Part shown: in pieces, positions 9,424 to 21,279 of the stretch
How the letters are laid out: every line of letters starts with the position of its first letter
How positions within the stretch are numbered: the first letter of the stretch is position 1
Source: Xenorhabdus beddingii
GTDB lineage: Bacteria; Pseudomonadota; Gammaproteobacteria; Enterobacterales; Enterobacteriaceae
DNA: 64,000 bases
Direction of reading: 5' to 3'
Assembly: GCF_002127545.1 (NCBI RefSeq)
Contig: NZ_MUBK01000015.1
Span: 1-64,000, forward strand
Position numbers and translations under genes: made by a program
Notes under the pieces: model-generated
The model's input: the letters and a program-made list of their open reading frames with translations, nothing else
Databases searched by the model: none
What the model was told of the DNA's origin: nothing

Positions 9424-9986
9424 CGAATAAACCTCTATAATATCGGTATAAGTTATTATTTACACCTTAGATTTTAAGATAATGATGAAATTCAATGAAG
9501 TAACAGGTGGAGTATCGCAACTCACTTATATTGAATAATTTTTATAAAAACCCCAATCCTCATATAACCATTTCATTTAAAAAATCAGAGAAATAACACA
9601 TAAAGAATAAATCCAACAATATGAAATAAATTTTCCTAAAATGAGTTATAACCCTCTCAGATAAAAGACACAAAGCAATATTAAGAGAATATTCAATGGC
9701 TTTTTTATACGCCCATCACTCTATTTATCTTGTTGATACTTTAAAATATAGTACATTTAGTGATTACTTCAAATAAAAATCATAAATTACGGAAACAATA
9801 TTTTTTGTCGTAGTATCACAGAGAGTAATTCATTAAATTACAAAGTAATATTGTTTTACATTATCTTTTCTGTCTCTTCCTCAACGACCTACCGTATGCA
9901 AAGATCATCCGCTAAAAAGAATTGCATTATTTCTAATGCAATCCATCAAATCCATACTTGTGCTGATGCAATGGTAGCCAGAACGT
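9424..9986. other. AT-rich intergenic region with a probable tilS terminator
   Basis: No coding frame is convincing here. The stretch is markedly AT-rich and should hold the promoter of the VapA-like genes near 9424-9560. At 9921-9942 a 9-bp stem ATTGCATTA/TAATGCAAT with a 4-base loop is followed on the minus strand by TCTTTTTA. That is a plausible weak terminator for tilS. Confidence 0.5.
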
Positions 9987-11333
9987 TTAATCTGGAACCG
10001 GGTTTTTCTTCCAGTGAACGGTAAACCCTGCGTCATCAACCAAACACGCTCCTTCTTTAGTGACAAAAACGCCCAGTGCCGCAATCAGTTCTTCACCATA
10101 ATAGAGTAACGGTGTTCTCTCCCGCAGCCAAGGCGCAACTCCCAGCTCCTGCCATAATTTTTTACTGTGGCGAGAATGTTGCCGTCCCACAATCCTGATA
10201 TTTCCCTGAATCCCAAAGCGAATTGTCACGGGTTCAGTGTCATCCGGGGTTCTCACTTTAATGCCGCTTTCTTCAGTACGGGTCAACGTTCCCAATCCAT
10301 CCGGCAATGCCAGTTCCTGTTCAGTATTCCATTCAAGAACCATTCCCGCCAAAGGCTGATATTGAGGAACCCGCCAAAGTTGCTGCCGATAACGACGAAT
10401 ATGATACGGCCCCAACTGAAAACAAGGCTCCGCATCTTGCCGGGCAAGCGCCACTTCTGACCAAATTCGTTGGAGCTGTTCTCGCGCCGGCATTTTTACA
10501 CCGTGCTGATTGAGCCATCGGCGCAACAGCGCATTACGTTTGGCTTCAGAATAATTTTCCAAAGGCGGGATGGAAATCGCGCCCTCTGATGTGGTCAATG
10601 CGTTCAGTGATTCACTCAACAATTCATCCAGCAATCTTTCTTGTTCCCCACACAGGTCTGCACTGCGGGAAACCGCCTGTGGGAAATGAGGCCAACGTTG
10701 ATTGAGTAATGGCATGATATGCAGACGCAGAAAATTACGGTCATAGCGATCATCTTGATTGCTGTCGTCTTCAATCCATTTCAGCCCCTGCGCCTGAGCA
10801 TAGGCTTCCAATACTGCACGGCTAACATTTAATAGCGGGCGGATCAGTGTCGTTCCGGCAAAGGGCATACTGACAGGCATGGAAGATACCCCCGCCGGTC
10901 CACTCCCCCGTTTCAAGGCCAGAAGAAAGGTTTCTGCTTGATCATCAAGATGCTGTGCCGTTGTCAGAATTTCACCCGATTGTAATTCGCGTTGAAAAGA
11001 TTGGTAACGGGCATCCCGGGCCGCAGCTTCAATGCCATTTTGCCGGGTATCCAGACTCACGTTCTCAGTTCGGAAATCAACCAGCCAGTCAGCACAAATC
11101 TGACGACAATGTTCAACCCACAAATCAGCCTTTGAATTTAAACCATGATGGATATGAATTGCCCTTAAGGCCATGAGTTCACAGCCCAATTGCTGATATT
11201 GAGCGCGCAGGCGAACCAGCAAATGTAACAATACGGAAGAATCCAATCCACCACTGAATCCAAGCAAAATCTTTTTATGCGGTTCAATTTGCTCTGCCAA
11301 CATCGTAAGCAGAGGTTCATCATGATGTATCAT
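9987..11333 (-). CDS. tilS: tRNA(Ile)-lysidine synthase TilS
   Basis: TilS uses ATP and lysine to convert C34 of tRNA-Ile(CAU) to lysidine, switching its codon from AUG to AUA. The PP-loop SGGLDSS is at residues 27-33 of the N-terminal N-type ATPase domain. Further conserved parts are HIHHGL, the TAQHLDDQAETFLLALKRGSG block and the C-terminal region that recognises the acceptor stem. At 448 residues it is close to the E. coli length. It normally lies near rof and accA, as here. Confidence 0.95.
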   Translation of the reverse strand: MIHHDEPLLTMLAEQIEPHKKILLGFSGGLDSSVLLHLLVRLRAQYQQLGCELMALRAIHIHHGLNSKADLWVEHCRQICADWLVDFRTENVSLDTRQNGIEAAARDARYQSFQRELQSGEILTTAQHLDDQAETFLLALKRGSGPAGVSSMPVSMPFAGTTLIRPLLNVSRAVLEAYAQAQGLKWIEDDSNQDDRYDRNFLRLHIMPLLNQRWPHFPQAVSRSADLCGEQERLLDELLSESLNALTTSEGAISIPPLENYSEAKRNALLRRWLNQHGVKMPAREQLQRIWSEVALARQDAEPCFQLGPYHIRRYRQQLWRVPQYQPLAGMVLEWNTEQELALPDGLGTLTRTEESGIKVRTPDDTEPVTIRFGIQGNIRIVGRQHSRHSKKLWQELGVAPWLRERTPLLYYGEELIAALGVFVTKEGACLVDDAGFTVHWKKNPVPD

Positions 11334-11365
11334 TACGGGGTCAAACCTTCTTCACTCTTGCCAGC

Positions 11366-12283
11366 TCAGTCTTCAATCAAATCATCCACCGACTTTTTCT
11401 CTTCAGAAACTTTGCTCTTGGCTCGGAGACAAAGTAATCCAGAGATGATAACCAGCACTAATCCCATCACATAGGCAGGGACAAAAGCATCACCGAAGAA
11501 CAGAATAATCCATACCATCGACAAGACGGGTGATAAAAATAAGATTGAGGCTATTTTATGGGAATCAGGGCTACTCATGGCCTTGAACCAAATAATATAG
11601 GAAACCCCATTCAGTATGATGCCATTGAGCAATGTTGGCATCAGAGCATCACCAATAGGTAATTTGATGCTGCTGAAAGCGAACATAAATACGGCGGAAA
11701 CTAAGGTAGAACAAATGAATACCCAAAGCGTACTGATATAGGGATCAATCGCGAATTGTCTTGAGAGTACAGACATCAATGCAAAACAGAACGCGCCACT
11801 AAATACCAGAAACAATGCCTGAGGGTGTTCTACCGCAATCTCGGTAATATTGCCTTTCGTAAAGGTCATCACGACCGCCAGAAATCCCATCGCGATACCC
11901 ATCATCTGCCGGATTGAGAGCCTTTCTTTGAACAGGAAAAACGATAATCCAATAATCATTAACGGCCAGCTATATTGGATCACCAAAACAGCCACCCCAT
12001 TTTCAATGGAATAGCCATAGTAAAGCAGCAGATAGAAGAAACAGTCCAGAGCGCCTAAGATCAATACCTTAAGCATAACCGGGAAAGGAATACATAACAG
12101 TTGTTTCCCGTTTCTTCCCATCATCAGAGCAACGACAAATACCGCCACAACAGACAGGACATTTGACCAGAATAAATATTGGAAATGATCCATCTCTTTC
12201 TGTCCAAAACGGGCGATAGAAGGAATAAAACTCCAGATAAATACACAAGAAAACGCATAAATAATATATTTATATTTAGCCAT
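11366..12283 (-). CDS. DMT-superfamily (EamA) inner-membrane transporter
   Basis: This is a 10-transmembrane-segment protein built of two EamA repeats. The first runs over about residues 5-140 with a conserved charged end, FKERLSIRQMMGIAMGFLAVV. The second repeat covers about 150-290. Members export metabolites or amino acids; the substrate cannot be told from sequence. I start at the ATG at 12283 (MAKYKYI) because GAG lies seven bases upstream. A TTG start at 12295 is also open but poorly spaced. It sits where E. coli has ldcC and yaeR, between tilS and accA. Confidence 0.8.
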   Translation of the reverse strand: MAKYKYIIYAFSCVFIWSFIPSIARFGQKEMDHFQYLFWSNVLSVVAVFVVALMMGRNGKQLLCIPFPVMLKVLILGALDCFFYLLLYYGYSIENGVAVLVIQYSWPLMIIGLSFFLFKERLSIRQMMGIAMGFLAVVMTFTKGNITEIAVEHPQALFLVFSGAFCFALMSVLSRQFAIDPYISTLWVFICSTLVSAVFMFAFSSIKLPIGDALMPTLLNGIILNGVSYIIWFKAMSSPDSHKIASILFLSPVLSMVWIILFFGDAFVPAYVMGLVLVIISGLLCLRAKSKVSEEKKSVDDLIED

Positions 12284-12465
12284 AGAAAGACTCAACCTGT
12301 GATTTTAATTTCCGTGCCTGAGGTTCCCAAACCCATCCCAATATCACCAGAAATGATAATACCAGAAGACCAAAAACGTGATGATTTCATCCGCCACAAA
12401 CAACAAAACAGGCGGAAAAACTGAAGAATTATCACTCTCCAGCATTTCCACCTGTTATTCATGGT

Positions 12466-12510
12466 GCTGAAAATAAACGTGTTGAAAATAAACGTATTGA
12501 AAATAAAGCC
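12466..12510. repeat. Three tandem 15-bp repeats
   Basis: Three head-to-tail units occur at 12466-12480, 12481-12495 and 12496-12510, each built on TTGAAAATAAACGT with a few changes. They lie in the 290-base gap between the DMT gene and accA. They may have arisen by slippage; no function is evident. Confidence 0.75.
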
Positions 12511-12548
12511 GCAATTATCCGAAAATAATTATCGATAAAAACGGCTTT
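12505..12548 (-). terminator. Possible accA terminator
   Basis: On the minus strand AAAGCCG (12542-12548) can pair with CGGCTTT (12505-12511) around a long loop that contains its own short stem, followed by ATTTTC. It lies about 35 bases after the accA stop. The long loop makes it a weak candidate. Confidence 0.35.
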
Positions 12549-12582
12549 CAACACCCTACTTTCTCAACTTAGCCGTAACCGT

Positions 12583-13542
12583 TTAGCAGTAACCATATTG
12601 CATTAAACGTTCATAACGACGATTCACTAATTCTTCACTGTTTAATTCACTCAACTCTGAGAGATCAGCCAACAATTGGGTTTTCAATACCGCTGCAACC
12701 TCTTCGTAGTTACGATGTGCACCCCCCAATGGCTCTGGGATAACCGTATCAATCAATTTCAATTCTTTCAGGCGCGGAGCGGTATTTCCCATCGCGGCAG
12801 CCGCCAGCGGCGCTTTTTCTGCACTCTTCCACAATATAGAAGCACAGCCTTCAGGAGAAATAGTGGAGAACGTACTGTATTGCAGCATGTTTATTTTGTC
12901 ACCCACACTGAGTGCCAGTGCACCACCAGAGCCTCCTTCACCGATAACCGTACAAATTACGGGCACGGAAAGGCGAGACATCTCACGCAGGTTACGGGCA
13001 ATCGCCTCTGATTGCCCACGCTCTTCTGCGCCCACGCCAGGATACGCACCGGGAGTATCAATGAAAGTAATGATTGGCAATTCGAAACGCTCTGCCATTT
13101 CCATCAATCTCAGTGCCTTGCGATACCCTTCCGGTGATGGCATACCAAAGTTACGCCGGACTTTCTCTTTGGTTTCCCGGCCTTTCTGATGACCAATGAT
13201 CATCACCGGACGGCCATCAATGCGTGCCAATCCACCGACAATTGCCTTGTCATCCGCATAGGCACGATCACCTGCCAACTCTTCAAAATCAGTAAAAATG
13301 TGTTTAATGTAATCTAGCGTATAGGGACGCAGGGGATGACGTGACAATTGAGATATTTGCCATGCCCCCAAATCAGAGAAAATCTTGCGAGTCAGCTCTA
13401 GGCTTTTTTCCCGCAGACGCTGGACTTCTTCATCCAGATTTATATCGAGCTTTTCATCTTGACGGCTAACTGCGGTGAGCGAATCAATTTTCGCTTCCAG
13501 TTCGGCAATCGGCTGTTCAAAATCCAGAAAATTCAGACTCAT
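12583..13542 (-). CDS. accA: Acetyl-CoA carboxylase carboxyltransferase subunit alpha
   Basis: AccA pairs with AccD to form the carboxyltransferase that moves CO2 from biotin to acetyl-CoA, the first step of fatty acid synthesis. The 319-residue protein begins [19 protein letters not shown] and includes the crotonase-fold blocks [21 protein letters not shown] (about residues 163-183) and [15 protein letters not shown] (about 202-216). The length equals that of E. coli AccA. It follows dnaE by 12 bases and is the last gene of the lipid/replication cluster before the DMT gene. Confidence 0.97.
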   Translation of the reverse strand: MSLNFLDFEQPIAELEAKIDSLTAVSRQDEKLDINLDEEVQRLREKSLELTRKIFSDLGAWQISQLSRHPLRPYTLDYIKHIFTDFEELAGDRAYADDKAIVGGLARIDGRPVMIIGHQKGRETKEKVRRNFGMPSPEGYRKALRLMEMAERFELPIITFIDTPGAYPGVGAEERGQSEAIARNLREMSRLSVPVICTVIGEGGSGGALALSVGDKINMLQYSTFSTISPEGCASILWKSAEKAPLAAAAMGNTAPRLKELKLIDTVIPEPLGGAHRNYEEVAAVLKTQLLADLSELSELNSEELVNRRYERLMQYGYC

Positions 13543-13554
13543 AACGTTCCTATC

Positions 13555-16500
13555 TTAGTCAAATTCTAATTCTACCTGCTCGTTACCCAGCAGAGTTCGC
13601 AGATCTGTCAAAAGGGTGTCCGTTGGCGTTACCCGCCATGTTGCACCGAACCGTAAACGGGCACGGGCATCTACCCGCTGATAATAGAGATGAACCGGTA
13701 TCGTACCTGAACGATGTGGCTCTAATGCCCCCCGAAGACGGTTCAATAATTGCTCATCAATTTGCCTGTCTGACAACGAGATAGCAAGCCCGCGTGCAAA
13801 TTTTTCACGGGCCTCACTGATGTCCATTAGCTCACGAACCGTCATTTTAAGCCCGCCATTAAAGTCATCAAAGCTGACTTGTCCGGTCGCAATCAAAATT
13901 CTATCCTGCTCTAATAAATGCTGATATCTTTCCAACGCATCAGAAAACAGCATGGTTTCCAGCCGTCCTGAACGATCATCCAAGGTGCACAGACCAATCC
14001 GGTTACCCCGCTTAGTCGTCAATACTTTGGATGCCAATACCAAACCTACCACAGTCGTTACTTGACCACGAGGTGTCGGGTTCACATCTTTTAGACGCAC
14101 CCCATTTGTATATCGTTCAATCTCTTTCAAATAACGGGTGATCGGGTGGCCGGTTAAATACAGCCCCAGTGTTTCTCGCTCACCATCCAAAACGATTTGA
14201 TCCGGCCATTTTGGTGTACTGGCGTATGAACGCTCAACCTCTTCAGGCTCTTCCGCCAACACCCCAAACATATCCGTTTGCCCAATAGCTTCCGCTTTGG
14301 CGTGCTGATCTGCCGCTTTCAGTGCCTCTTCCAGAGAAGACATCAACGCGGCACGGTGTGGCCCCAACCGGTCAAATGCGCCGGACATAATCAGCTTTTC
14401 CATCACACGACGGTTGAGTTTTTTCGTATCGACACGCGCGCACAGGTCAAAGAGTTCCTTGAAATGCCCTCCTTTTTGCCGGGCTTCAATAATGGCCTCA
14501 ATCGGTCCTTCACCGACCCCCTTAATCGCCCCAATGCCATACACGATTTCACCTTCATCGTTGACGTGGAAGTGATACAAGCCACTGTTGATATCCGGCG
14601 GCAGGACTTTAAGTTCCATACGCCAGCATTCATCCACCAGCCCAACGACTTTTTCCGTGTTATCCATATCCGCCGTCATCACGGCGGCCATGAATTCTGC
14701 CGGATAATGGGCTTTCAGCCATAACGTCTGATAAGAAACCAAGGCATAGGCGGCGGAGTGAGATTTGTTGAAGCCATAACCCGCGAATTTCTCCACCAAA
14801 TCGAAGATTTTCATCGAGAGTTCGCCATCAACGCCCTGTTTAATCGCTCCCTCTTCAAACACCGAGCGCTGTTTAGCCATCTCCTCCGGCTTCTTCTTGC
14901 CCATGGCACGGCGAAGCATATCTGCCCCGCCCAGGGTATACCCCGCCAATACCTGAGCGATCTGCATCACCTGTTCCTGATACAGGATGATGCCGTATGT
15001 CGGCTCCAATACAGGTTTCAAGGATTCATGTTGCCACTCAACATCAGGGTAAGAGATCTCTTCCCGCCCATGTTTACGGTCGATAAAATTATCCACCATG
15101 CCAGATTGCAATGGCCCCGGACGGAACAGCGCCACCAGTGCGATCATGTCTTCAAAACAGTCGGGACGCAGGCGTTTGATGAGGTCTTTCATGCCACGGG
15201 ATTCAAGCTGAAACACCGCTGTGGTTTCGGAGCGTTGCAGCATATCGAAACTTTTCTGATCGTCCAGCGGAATAGCCGTAATATCAATCGGCTCCAGCCC
15301 CTTCTTGGCACGACGCGCATTCACCATCTCAAGTGCCCAGTTGATGATGGTCAGAGTTCTCAGGCCGAGGAAGTCAAACTTCACCAGCCCGGCATATTCC
15401 ACGTCGTTCTTGTCAAACTGGGTAACCGGGTTTTGCCCTTCGGGGTCGCAGTAAATCGGCGCAAAGTCTGTGATCTTGGTCGGCGCAATGACAACTCCGC
15501 CCGCATGTTTACCTGCGTTACGGGTGACACCTTCCAGTTTGCGCGCCATGTCTATCAGCGCCTTGACTTCTTCATCCGCTTCGTAGATCTCCGGCAACTG
15601 AGGCTCCGCTACGAACGCTTTTTCCAGTGTCATACCGGGGTCAGGCGGCACCAATTTTGAGATGCGATCGACAAACCCGTATGGATGCCCAAGCACGCGC
15701 CCGACGTCACGAATCACCGCTTTTGCCGCCATCGTACCGAAGGTGATAATCTGCGATACCGCTTCCCTGCCGTACATATCAGCAACGTGATCAATCACCT
15801 GATCGCGTTTTTCCATGCAGAAATCGACATCGAAGTCAGGCATGGAAACACGTTCCGGGTTAAGGAATCGTTCGAAGAGTAAGTCGAATTCCAACGGATC
15901 GAGATCGGTAATTTTCAAGGCGTAAGCGACAAGGGAACCGGCACCCGAACCGCGACCCGGTCCAACGGGGACACCGTTGTCTTTCGACCATTGGATAAAC
16001 TCCATCACGATCAGGAAGTAACCGGGAAATCCCATCTGGTTGATCACGCTTAACTCAATATCCAGACGATCATCATATTCAAGGCGTTTTTGTGCCCTGA
16101 CTTCCGGGTCGGGGTAGAGAAATTCCAGGCGTTCTTCCAGACCTTGCCTGGATTTTTCAACCAGGAAATCGGCGGTGCTCATGTCTCCGGTCGGAAACTG
16201 CGGAAGAAAATATTCACCAAGGCGGATCGTGACATTACAGCGTTTAGCAATTTCTACGCTATTTTGCAGCGCTTCCGGAATGTCGGAGAAAAGCTCGCAC
16301 ATCTCCTGTTCACTGCGCAGATATTGCTGAGGGCTGTAATTTTTGGGGCGTTTCGGATCAACCAGTGTATAGCCGTCATGAATGGCAACCCGGATCTCAT
16401 GGGCATCGAAATCTGTACTTTCCAGAAAACAGACGTCATTGGTCGCCACAACCGGCACATTTCTTTCTGCCGCCAATTCGACCGCCGCATGAAGATAATT

Positions 16501-17037
16501 TTCTTCATCCTGACGCCCGGTACGGATTAACTCAAGATAATAACTATCCGGGAAATGTTCCTGATAAAAATCAAGGCACAGATCCACCATCGCCCGATTG
16601 CCACGCAGCAGGAATTTCCCCACATCCCCCATGCGCCCTCCCGACAACAGGATCAATCCGGCTTTATGCTTTACCAGCCATTCCCGTTTGATGGTCGGGC
16701 CAATCGCACCATAGCCGTTTTGGTAGGCTTCAGAGATCAGCAAGGTCAGGTTTTGATAGCCTTCATTATTGCGGGCAAGGATCGTCAAATGAGCATATTC
16801 ATCCCCCAACAGCTCACTTTCCATATAAAAGTCAGCCCCGATAATCGGTTTAATCCCGGCACCGTGGGCACTGCCGTAGAATTTCACCAATCCACACAAA
16901 TTGGTAAAATCCGTGATGGCAAAAGCCGGCATACCTAATTTGGCAACTGTTTTCACCAATGGGCCGGTCTTCGCCAGGCCATCAATCATTGAATAGTCGC
17001 TGTGAACACGTAAGTGCACAAAACGTGGTTCTGTCAT
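13555..17037 (-). CDS. dnaE: DNA polymerase III alpha subunit
   Basis: This is the catalytic subunit of the chromosomal replicase, 1160 residues. The N-terminal PHP domain starts [15 protein letters not shown]. The C-family polymerase active site includes [16 protein letters not shown] and [13 protein letters not shown], which carries the catalytic aspartates (about residues 400-410). A tandem HhH region, the OB fold (about 990-1070) and the C-terminal tau-binding part follow. The gene sits between rnhB and accA as in E. coli and is probably translated from the same long mRNA. Confidence 0.98.
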   Translation of the reverse strand: MTEPRFVHLRVHSDYSMIDGLAKTGPLVKTVAKLGMPAFAITDFTNLCGLVKFYGSAHGAGIKPIIGADFYMESELLGDEYAHLTILARNNEGYQNLTLLISEAYQNGYGAIGPTIKREWLVKHKAGLILLSGGRMGDVGKFLLRGNRAMVDLCLDFYQEHFPDSYYLELIRTGRQDEENYLHAAVELAAERNVPVVATNDVCFLESTDFDAHEIRVAIHDGYTLVDPKRPKNYSPQQYLRSEQEMCELFSDIPEALQNSVEIAKRCNVTIRLGEYFLPQFPTGDMSTADFLVEKSRQGLEERLEFLYPDPEVRAQKRLEYDDRLDIELSVINQMGFPGYFLIVMEFIQWSKDNGVPVGPGRGSGAGSLVAYALKITDLDPLEFDLLFERFLNPERVSMPDFDVDFCMEKRDQVIDHVADMYGREAVSQIITFGTMAAKAVIRDVGRVLGHPYGFVDRISKLVPPDPGMTLEKAFVAEPQLPEIYEADEEVKALIDMARKLEGVTRNAGKHAGGVVIAPTKITDFAPIYCDPEGQNPVTQFDKNDVEYAGLVKFDFLGLRTLTIINWALEMVNARRAKKGLEPIDITAIPLDDQKSFDMLQRSETTAVFQLESRGMKDLIKRLRPDCFEDMIALVALFRPGPLQSGMVDNFIDRKHGREEISYPDVEWQHESLKPVLEPTYGIILYQEQVMQIAQVLAGYTLGGADMLRRAMGKKKPEEMAKQRSVFEEGAIKQGVDGELSMKIFDLVEKFAGYGFNKSHSAAYALVSYQTLWLKAHYPAEFMAAVMTADMDNTEKVVGLVDECWRMELKVLPPDINSGLYHFHVNDEGEIVYGIGAIKGVGEGPIEAIIEARQKGGHFKELFDLCARVDTKKLNRRVMEKLIMSGAFDRLGPHRAALMSSLEEALKAADQHAKAEAIGQTDMFGVLAEEPEEVERSYASTPKWPDQIVLDGERETLGLYLTGHPITRYLKEIERYTNGVRLKDVNPTPRGQVTTVVGLVLASKVLTTKRGNRIGLCTLDDRSGRLETMLFSDALERYQHLLEQDRILIATGQVSFDDFNGGLKMTVRELMDISEAREKFARGLAISLSDRQIDEQLLNRLRGALEPHRSGTIPVHLYYQRVDARARLRFGATWRVTPTDTLLTDLRTLLGNEQVELEFD

Positions 17038-17065
17038 AATCTGTCCAGATACTTATCCCAGATTC

Positions 17066-17656
17066 TTATCCAAGACCGAGCGCCCGTTTAACCGGCGCAA
17101 AACTTTTACGATGATGTTCCGTCGCGCCCAGCAAAGCCAGTTTTTCCAGATGCAGAGCCGTAGGATAACCCTTATGTTGCGCAAAGCCGTAGTCGGGGAA
17201 CTGTTTATCCAGTTCGACCATTTCTCTGTCACGGGTGACTTTGGCAAGGATCGAGGCGGCACTGATTTCGGCAACCAGACTATCCCCCTTGACCACCGCC
17301 TGCGCGGGCATCGCTAATGCCGGGCAACGGTTCCCATCAATCAGGACATAATCCGGTACTATTGCCAGACCCGCCACGGCCCGCTGCATGGCAAGCAGGG
17401 TGGCATGGAGGATATTGAGCTGATCGATTTCGTCCGGTTCTGCACGCCCCAGACTCCAACACAGAGCCTTTTCTTTAATCTCTAAATACAGCGCCTCACG
17501 GCGTTTTTCCGTGAGTTTTTTCGAATCCATTAAGCCGGTAATCGGCTTGGCCGGGTCAAGGATCACTGCCGCAGTCACGACAGCACCTACCAGCGGGCCA
17601 CGCCCAACTTCATCAACACCGGCAATTAAATTCGCCTGAGGATAAACAAAATCCAT
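17066..17656 (-). CDS. rnhB: Ribonuclease HII
   Basis: RNase HII cleaves RNA in RNA-DNA hybrids and removes single ribonucleotides from DNA. The 196-residue protein shows the active-site [15 protein letters not shown] (Asp and Glu of the DEDD set, about residues 14-28), [11 protein letters not shown] (about 43-53) and the aspartate in VLIDGNRCP. Its start overlaps the lpxB stop, and dnaE follows after 28 bases. Confidence 0.96.
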   Translation of the reverse strand: MDFVYPQANLIAGVDEVGRGPLVGAVVTAAVILDPAKPITGLMDSKKLTEKRREALYLEIKEKALCWSLGRAEPDEIDQLNILHATLLAMQRAVAGLAIVPDYVLIDGNRCPALAMPAQAVVKGDSLVAEISAASILAKVTRDREMVELDKQFPDYGFAQHKGYPTALHLEKLALLGATEHHRKSFAPVKRALGLG

Positions 17657-18840
17657 TATCTTCTCGCTAATTCCAGAACGGCTTGAGCCGCCTGTTCATC
17701 GGCATCGCAGCGAATGCTTTCATGCAAATGCAGGAACGTTTGTTTTACCGCTTCCACATCCGCACCACCTTGCAACAGAGGCAACAATGCCTTAGACAGC
17801 GCTTGTGGTTCGCATTCATCCTGCAATAACTCTTTGACTAATTCTTTACCTGCCAGCAAGTTAGGTAAGGAAACATACGGCGTTTTCACCAAGCGTTTTG
17901 CCAGCCAGAATGTAAAAGGCTTCATTCTGTAACCCACCACCATGGGGCATTTGGCCAACATACACTCCAGTGCCGCCGTCCCGGATGCCAGCAAAGCCGC
18001 ATCACTGGCAATCATGGCTTCCCGTGCTTTCCCATCCAATAAATGGATGGGCAAATCCGGCGCAACTTCATCTTTTATGCGCTGAAACTGCTCACGTCGT
18101 TTGGCATTCACCAAAGGAACCAATACGTGCAGATCAGGTAATTGACGCCGCAATACTTGTACGGTTTTTAAGAAATCGGCACTGAGCATTTCGACTTCGG
18201 CATGTCGGCTACCGGGCAACATGGCCAGACAATGGACATTCAATGGAACATCCAGACATTTTCTGGCGGCGGCTTTATCCGTTTGCAGAGGCATGGCATC
18301 AGCCATCGTGTGCCCAATGAACCGGCATGGGACGTTAAACCGATCATAGAATGCTTTTTCGAATGGCAAAAATGCCAGGACTAAATTCGTTGACCGACCG
18401 ATTTTAAACACCCGCTTATGGCGCCATGCCCATACCGATGGGCTGACGTAATGGATCGTCTTGATCCCCTGCTGCTTAAGCCGCCCTTCTAAGGTAATGT
18501 TAAAATCAGGGGCATCGATGCCAATAAACACATCCGGCTTCAAAGCAGTAAAACGCGCGGTTAAATCTTTGCGTATTTTCAGCAAACGGGGCAAACGTCC
18601 CAGAACTTCAACGATGCCCATTACTGCCAGCTCTTCCATCTCATACCAGGTTTCACAACCTTCCGCCTGCATGAGAGGGCCAGCAACGCCCACAAAACGG
18701 GCATTCGGAATTTTTGCTTTCAGTGCACGGATCAGCCCGGCGCCAAGAATATCACCGGATGTTTCTCCGGCGACCAAACCAATTGTCAGCGGGCGCTGAT
18801 TATCAATAGAAGAAAAGGTAGTCAAAGGAGTATCCTTCAT
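17656..18840 (-). CDS. lpxB: Lipid A disaccharide synthase
   Basis: LpxB is a membrane-associated GT-B glycosyltransferase. It joins UDP-2,3-diacylglucosamine to lipid X to form the lipid A disaccharide. Family blocks are [17 protein letters not shown] (about residues 22-38), [20 protein letters not shown] (about 137-147), [12 protein letters not shown] and [11 protein letters not shown]. At 394 residues it is slightly longer than E. coli LpxB because of a short N-terminal extension ([15 protein letters not shown]). It is tightly packed between lpxA and rnhB. Confidence 0.96.
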   Translation of the reverse strand: MKDTPLTTFSSIDNQRPLTIGLVAGETSGDILGAGLIRALKAKIPNARFVGVAGPLMQAEGCETWYEMEELAVMGIVEVLGRLPRLLKIRKDLTARFTALKPDVFIGIDAPDFNITLEGRLKQQGIKTIHYVSPSVWAWRHKRVFKIGRSTNLVLAFLPFEKAFYDRFNVPCRFIGHTMADAMPLQTDKAAARKCLDVPLNVHCLAMLPGSRHAEVEMLSADFLKTVQVLRRQLPDLHVLVPLVNAKRREQFQRIKDEVAPDLPIHLLDGKAREAMIASDAALLASGTAALECMLAKCPMVVGYRMKPFTFWLAKRLVKTPYVSLPNLLAGKELVKELLQDECEPQALSKALLPLLQGGADVEAVKQTFLHLHESIRCDADEQAAQAVLELARR

Positions 18841-18844
18841 CTAC

Positions 18845-19642
18845 TTAACGAATGATGCCACGGCTGGATTTTGCGGAATTTTCCAGAAAATCACTGAATA
18901 ATTTCACATGTGGGTTATTTTCCGCTTGAAGGCCAATTTCGAGTCTGGCTTCTTCCAACGTTTTTCCGCTGCGATAAAGCACCTTATAGGCATTGCGGAT
19001 CGCATGCAGCGATTCTTTGTCAAACCCACGACGTTTCAAGCCCTCGATATTCAACCCGAAAGGGGTTGCATGGTTTCCCTGTGCAATAACATACGGAGGA
19101 ATGTCTTGAGCAACGCCAGAACAGCCGCCAACCATAACATGGGAACCAATCTGACAGAATTGATGCACAGCCGTCATTCCGCCAATAATCACGTAATCAC
19201 CCAGAATGACATGCCCGCCCAATGTGCCATTATTGGCGATGATGCAGCGATCACCCACAATACAATCATGAGCGATATGGGCGTTGATCATCAGCAAATT
19301 GTCACTGCCAACTTTGGTCACACCACCGCCCTGAACCGTACCACGATGAATAGAAACACTTTCACGAATGCGATTGCGATCACCAATTTCAACGCGAGTC
19401 GGCTCACCCTGATATTTAAGATCCTGATTGACCTCACCAATGGAGGCGAACTGGTAGATCTGGTTATCACGGCCGATCTTAGTTATCCCATTAACAACAA
19501 TATGAGATTTCAGCTCGGTCCCTTCACCAATCTCAACCTGAGAACCGATATAACAAAATGGGCCAATGCGAACATTGGCACCAATAACAGCACCTTCTTC
19601 AACAATTGAAGAAGGATGAACAACTGCGGTCTGATCAATCAT
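18845..19642 (-). CDS. lpxA: UDP-N-acetylglucosamine acyltransferase
   Basis: LpxA starts lipid A synthesis by moving 3-hydroxymyristoyl from ACP to UDP-GlcNAc. The 265-residue protein has an N-terminal left-handed parallel beta helix made of hexapeptide repeats, from about residue 2 to 185. The catalytic histidine lies in the [14 protein letters not shown] region (about residues 117-130), and a helical C-terminal domain follows. Gaps of only a few bases to fabZ and lpxB show one operon. Confidence 0.97.
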   Translation of the reverse strand: MIDQTAVVHPSSIVEEGAVIGANVRIGPFCYIGSQVEIGEGTELKSHIVVNGITKIGRDNQIYQFASIGEVNQDLKYQGEPTRVEIGDRNRIRESVSIHRGTVQGGGVTKVGSDNLLMINAHIAHDCIVGDRCIIANNGTLGGHVILGDYVIIGGMTAVHQFCQIGSHVMVGGCSGVAQDIPPYVIAQGNHATPFGLNIEGLKRRGFDKESLHAIRNAYKVLYRSGKTLEEARLEIGLQAENNPHVKLFSDFLENSAKSSRGIIR

Positions 19643-19645
19643 GGA

Positions 19646-20098
19646 CTAATCCTCACGGCGGCGAGCACACATCATTTCCGCTTCGCAAGCCAATTCTCCA
19701 TCGACTTTCGCTACACCTCTGAAACGAGCAACACCGCGACGTTCTTTAATAAACTCGACTTCCAACACCAATTGATCACCTGGCAGGACTGGGCGCTTGA
19801 ATCTGGCTCCATCAATAGCTGCAAAGTAATACAATTCGCCTGGCGCAAGTGACCCTACACTTTTGAATGCCAGAATTCCGGTGGCTTGAGCCATTGCTTC
19901 AAGGATCAGAACACCAGGAAAAATAGGCTTGCCTGGGAAGTGCCCCTGAAAGAATGGTTCATTAAACGATACATTTTTGACTGCGCGTAAAAATTTACCT
20001 GCCTCAAAATCCAAAACCCGGTCTACCAACAAAAATGGATAACGATGAGGCAGCAAATCTAAAATCTCTTCAATTTGCAGAGTATGATTATTACTCAT
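19646..20098 (-). CDS. fabZ: 3-hydroxyacyl-[acyl-carrier-protein] dehydratase FabZ
   Basis: FabZ dehydrates 3-hydroxyacyl-ACP in fatty acid elongation and competes with LpxA/LpxD for 3-hydroxymyristoyl-ACP. The hot-dog fold shows [14 protein letters not shown] (about residues 15-28) and the active-site block [21 protein letters not shown] (about 52-72) with its catalytic His and Glu. At 150 residues it is normal. It lies between lpxD and lpxA. Confidence 0.97.
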   Translation of the reverse strand: MSNNHTLQIEEILDLLPHRYPFLLVDRVLDFEAGKFLRAVKNVSFNEPFFQGHFPGKPIFPGVLILEAMAQATGILAFKSVGSLAPGELYYFAAIDGARFKRPVLPGDQLVLEVEFIKERRGVARFRGVAKVDGELACEAEMMCARRRED

Positions 20099-20246
20099 CT
20101 AAATACTCTTCCTGTCTATATAAGAATCATTGTATTAACGACACGGCCTGCGTTAACTCCAAATTTAGAGTTATCAGGCAGGCCGCAAAAATTAAAAACA
20201 CAACCAAAAATGCTGATTAAAACGTCTCATCAAAATCGTAGTATGA

Positions 20247-21275
20247 TTACTCGTTTTCACCTTTCAGTTGGCGTTCCACTGACTTCAAGCGCTTGTTCAT
20301 TTCATTGATGCCCATGACTAAAGCGGCAGTCTTACGCCAAGTTTTGTTCGGTTGTAATGGGATACCTGACGAGTATACGCCAGACTCTGTGATTGGGCGC
20401 ACCACCATGCTCATACCCGTCACGGTGACTTTATCACAGATATCTATGTGCCCATTAATCACGCTTGCGCCACCGATCATACAGTAACGACCCACTTTCA
20501 GGCTACCTGCCATGACGACTCCCCCCGCCACTGCGGTGTTGTCGCCGATCGTCACGTTGTGGGCGATTTGGCATTGGTTGTCTATGATAACACCATTGCC
20601 AATGACTGTGTTATCCAACGCACCACGGTCAATTGTCGTACACGCCCCGATTTCAACTTGGTTCCCAATGATTACTGTGCCTAACTGTGGGATTTTAACC
20701 CAATTTCCACGCTCGTTAGCATAACCAAAACCATCGGAACCTATAACAGTTCCTGATTGAATCAGGCACGATTCACCAATTTCAACATTATGGTATATCG
20801 ATACATTGGCCCAAAGACGGGTACCTGCACCAATTCGCGCATTTTTGCCAATAAAGCAACCGGCACCGACAATGGCATTATCACCCAGTGTAACACCCGA
20901 CTCGATAACCGCATTTGCGCCAACCGCCACATTTTTGCCCAGAAGCGCATCGGGAGAAACCACCGCTGACGGGTGGATATCCTGCGCAGGTTGTGGTGTC
21001 GTGTCCATCAGTTGAGCCATACGAGCATAGGCAAGATAAGGATCTTTGACAACCAATGCAGCAACCTTGCAGTGAGGAAGGTCGGCTTCACGTAGCACGA
21101 CAGCCGCCGCCTGACATTCAGCGAGCTTGTCAGTATAACGGCTATCAGATAAAAATGTAATTTGTTCGCTATTTGCTGAATGCATCGGTGCAATACCGGT
21201 GATGACGATATCGCCATCACCATGCAATTGCGCATTCAACTGCTGAGCGAGATCAGCCAATCGAATTGAAACCAT
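20247..21275 (-). CDS. lpxD: UDP-3-O-(3-hydroxymyristoyl)glucosamine N-acyltransferase
   Basis: LpxD adds the N-linked 3-hydroxymyristoyl chain in the third step of lipid A synthesis. The protein is 342 residues. It has an N-terminal uridine-binding domain, a left-handed beta helix of hexapeptide repeats (about 105-300) with the catalytic histidine in the [12 protein letters not shown] block, and a C-terminal helix. It starts four bases after the skp stop. Confidence 0.97.
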   Translation of the reverse strand: MVSIRLADLAQQLNAQLHGDGDIVITGIAPMHSANSEQITFLSDSRYTDKLAECQAAAVVLREADLPHCKVAALVVKDPYLAYARMAQLMDTTPQPAQDIHPSAVVSPDALLGKNVAVGANAVIESGVTLGDNAIVGAGCFIGKNARIGAGTRLWANVSIYHNVEIGESCLIQSGTVIGSDGFGYANERGNWVKIPQLGTVIIGNQVEIGACTTIDRGALDNTVIGNGVIIDNQCQIAHNVTIGDNTAVAGGVVMAGSLKVGRYCMIGGASVINGHIDICDKVTVTGMSMVVRPITESGVYSSGIPLQPNKTWRKTAALVMGINEMNKRLKSVERQLKGENE

Positions 21276-21279
21276 CTAC

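Noticed and set aside
14758-15660. A 300-codon open frame on the plus strand
   Set aside because: It lies wholly inside dnaE on the other strand, has no family features, and mirrors the codon pattern of the real gene.
18908-19609. A 233-codon open frame antisense to lpxA
   Set aside because: It is an artefact of the repetitive hexapeptide coding of lpxA, with no recognisable domain.
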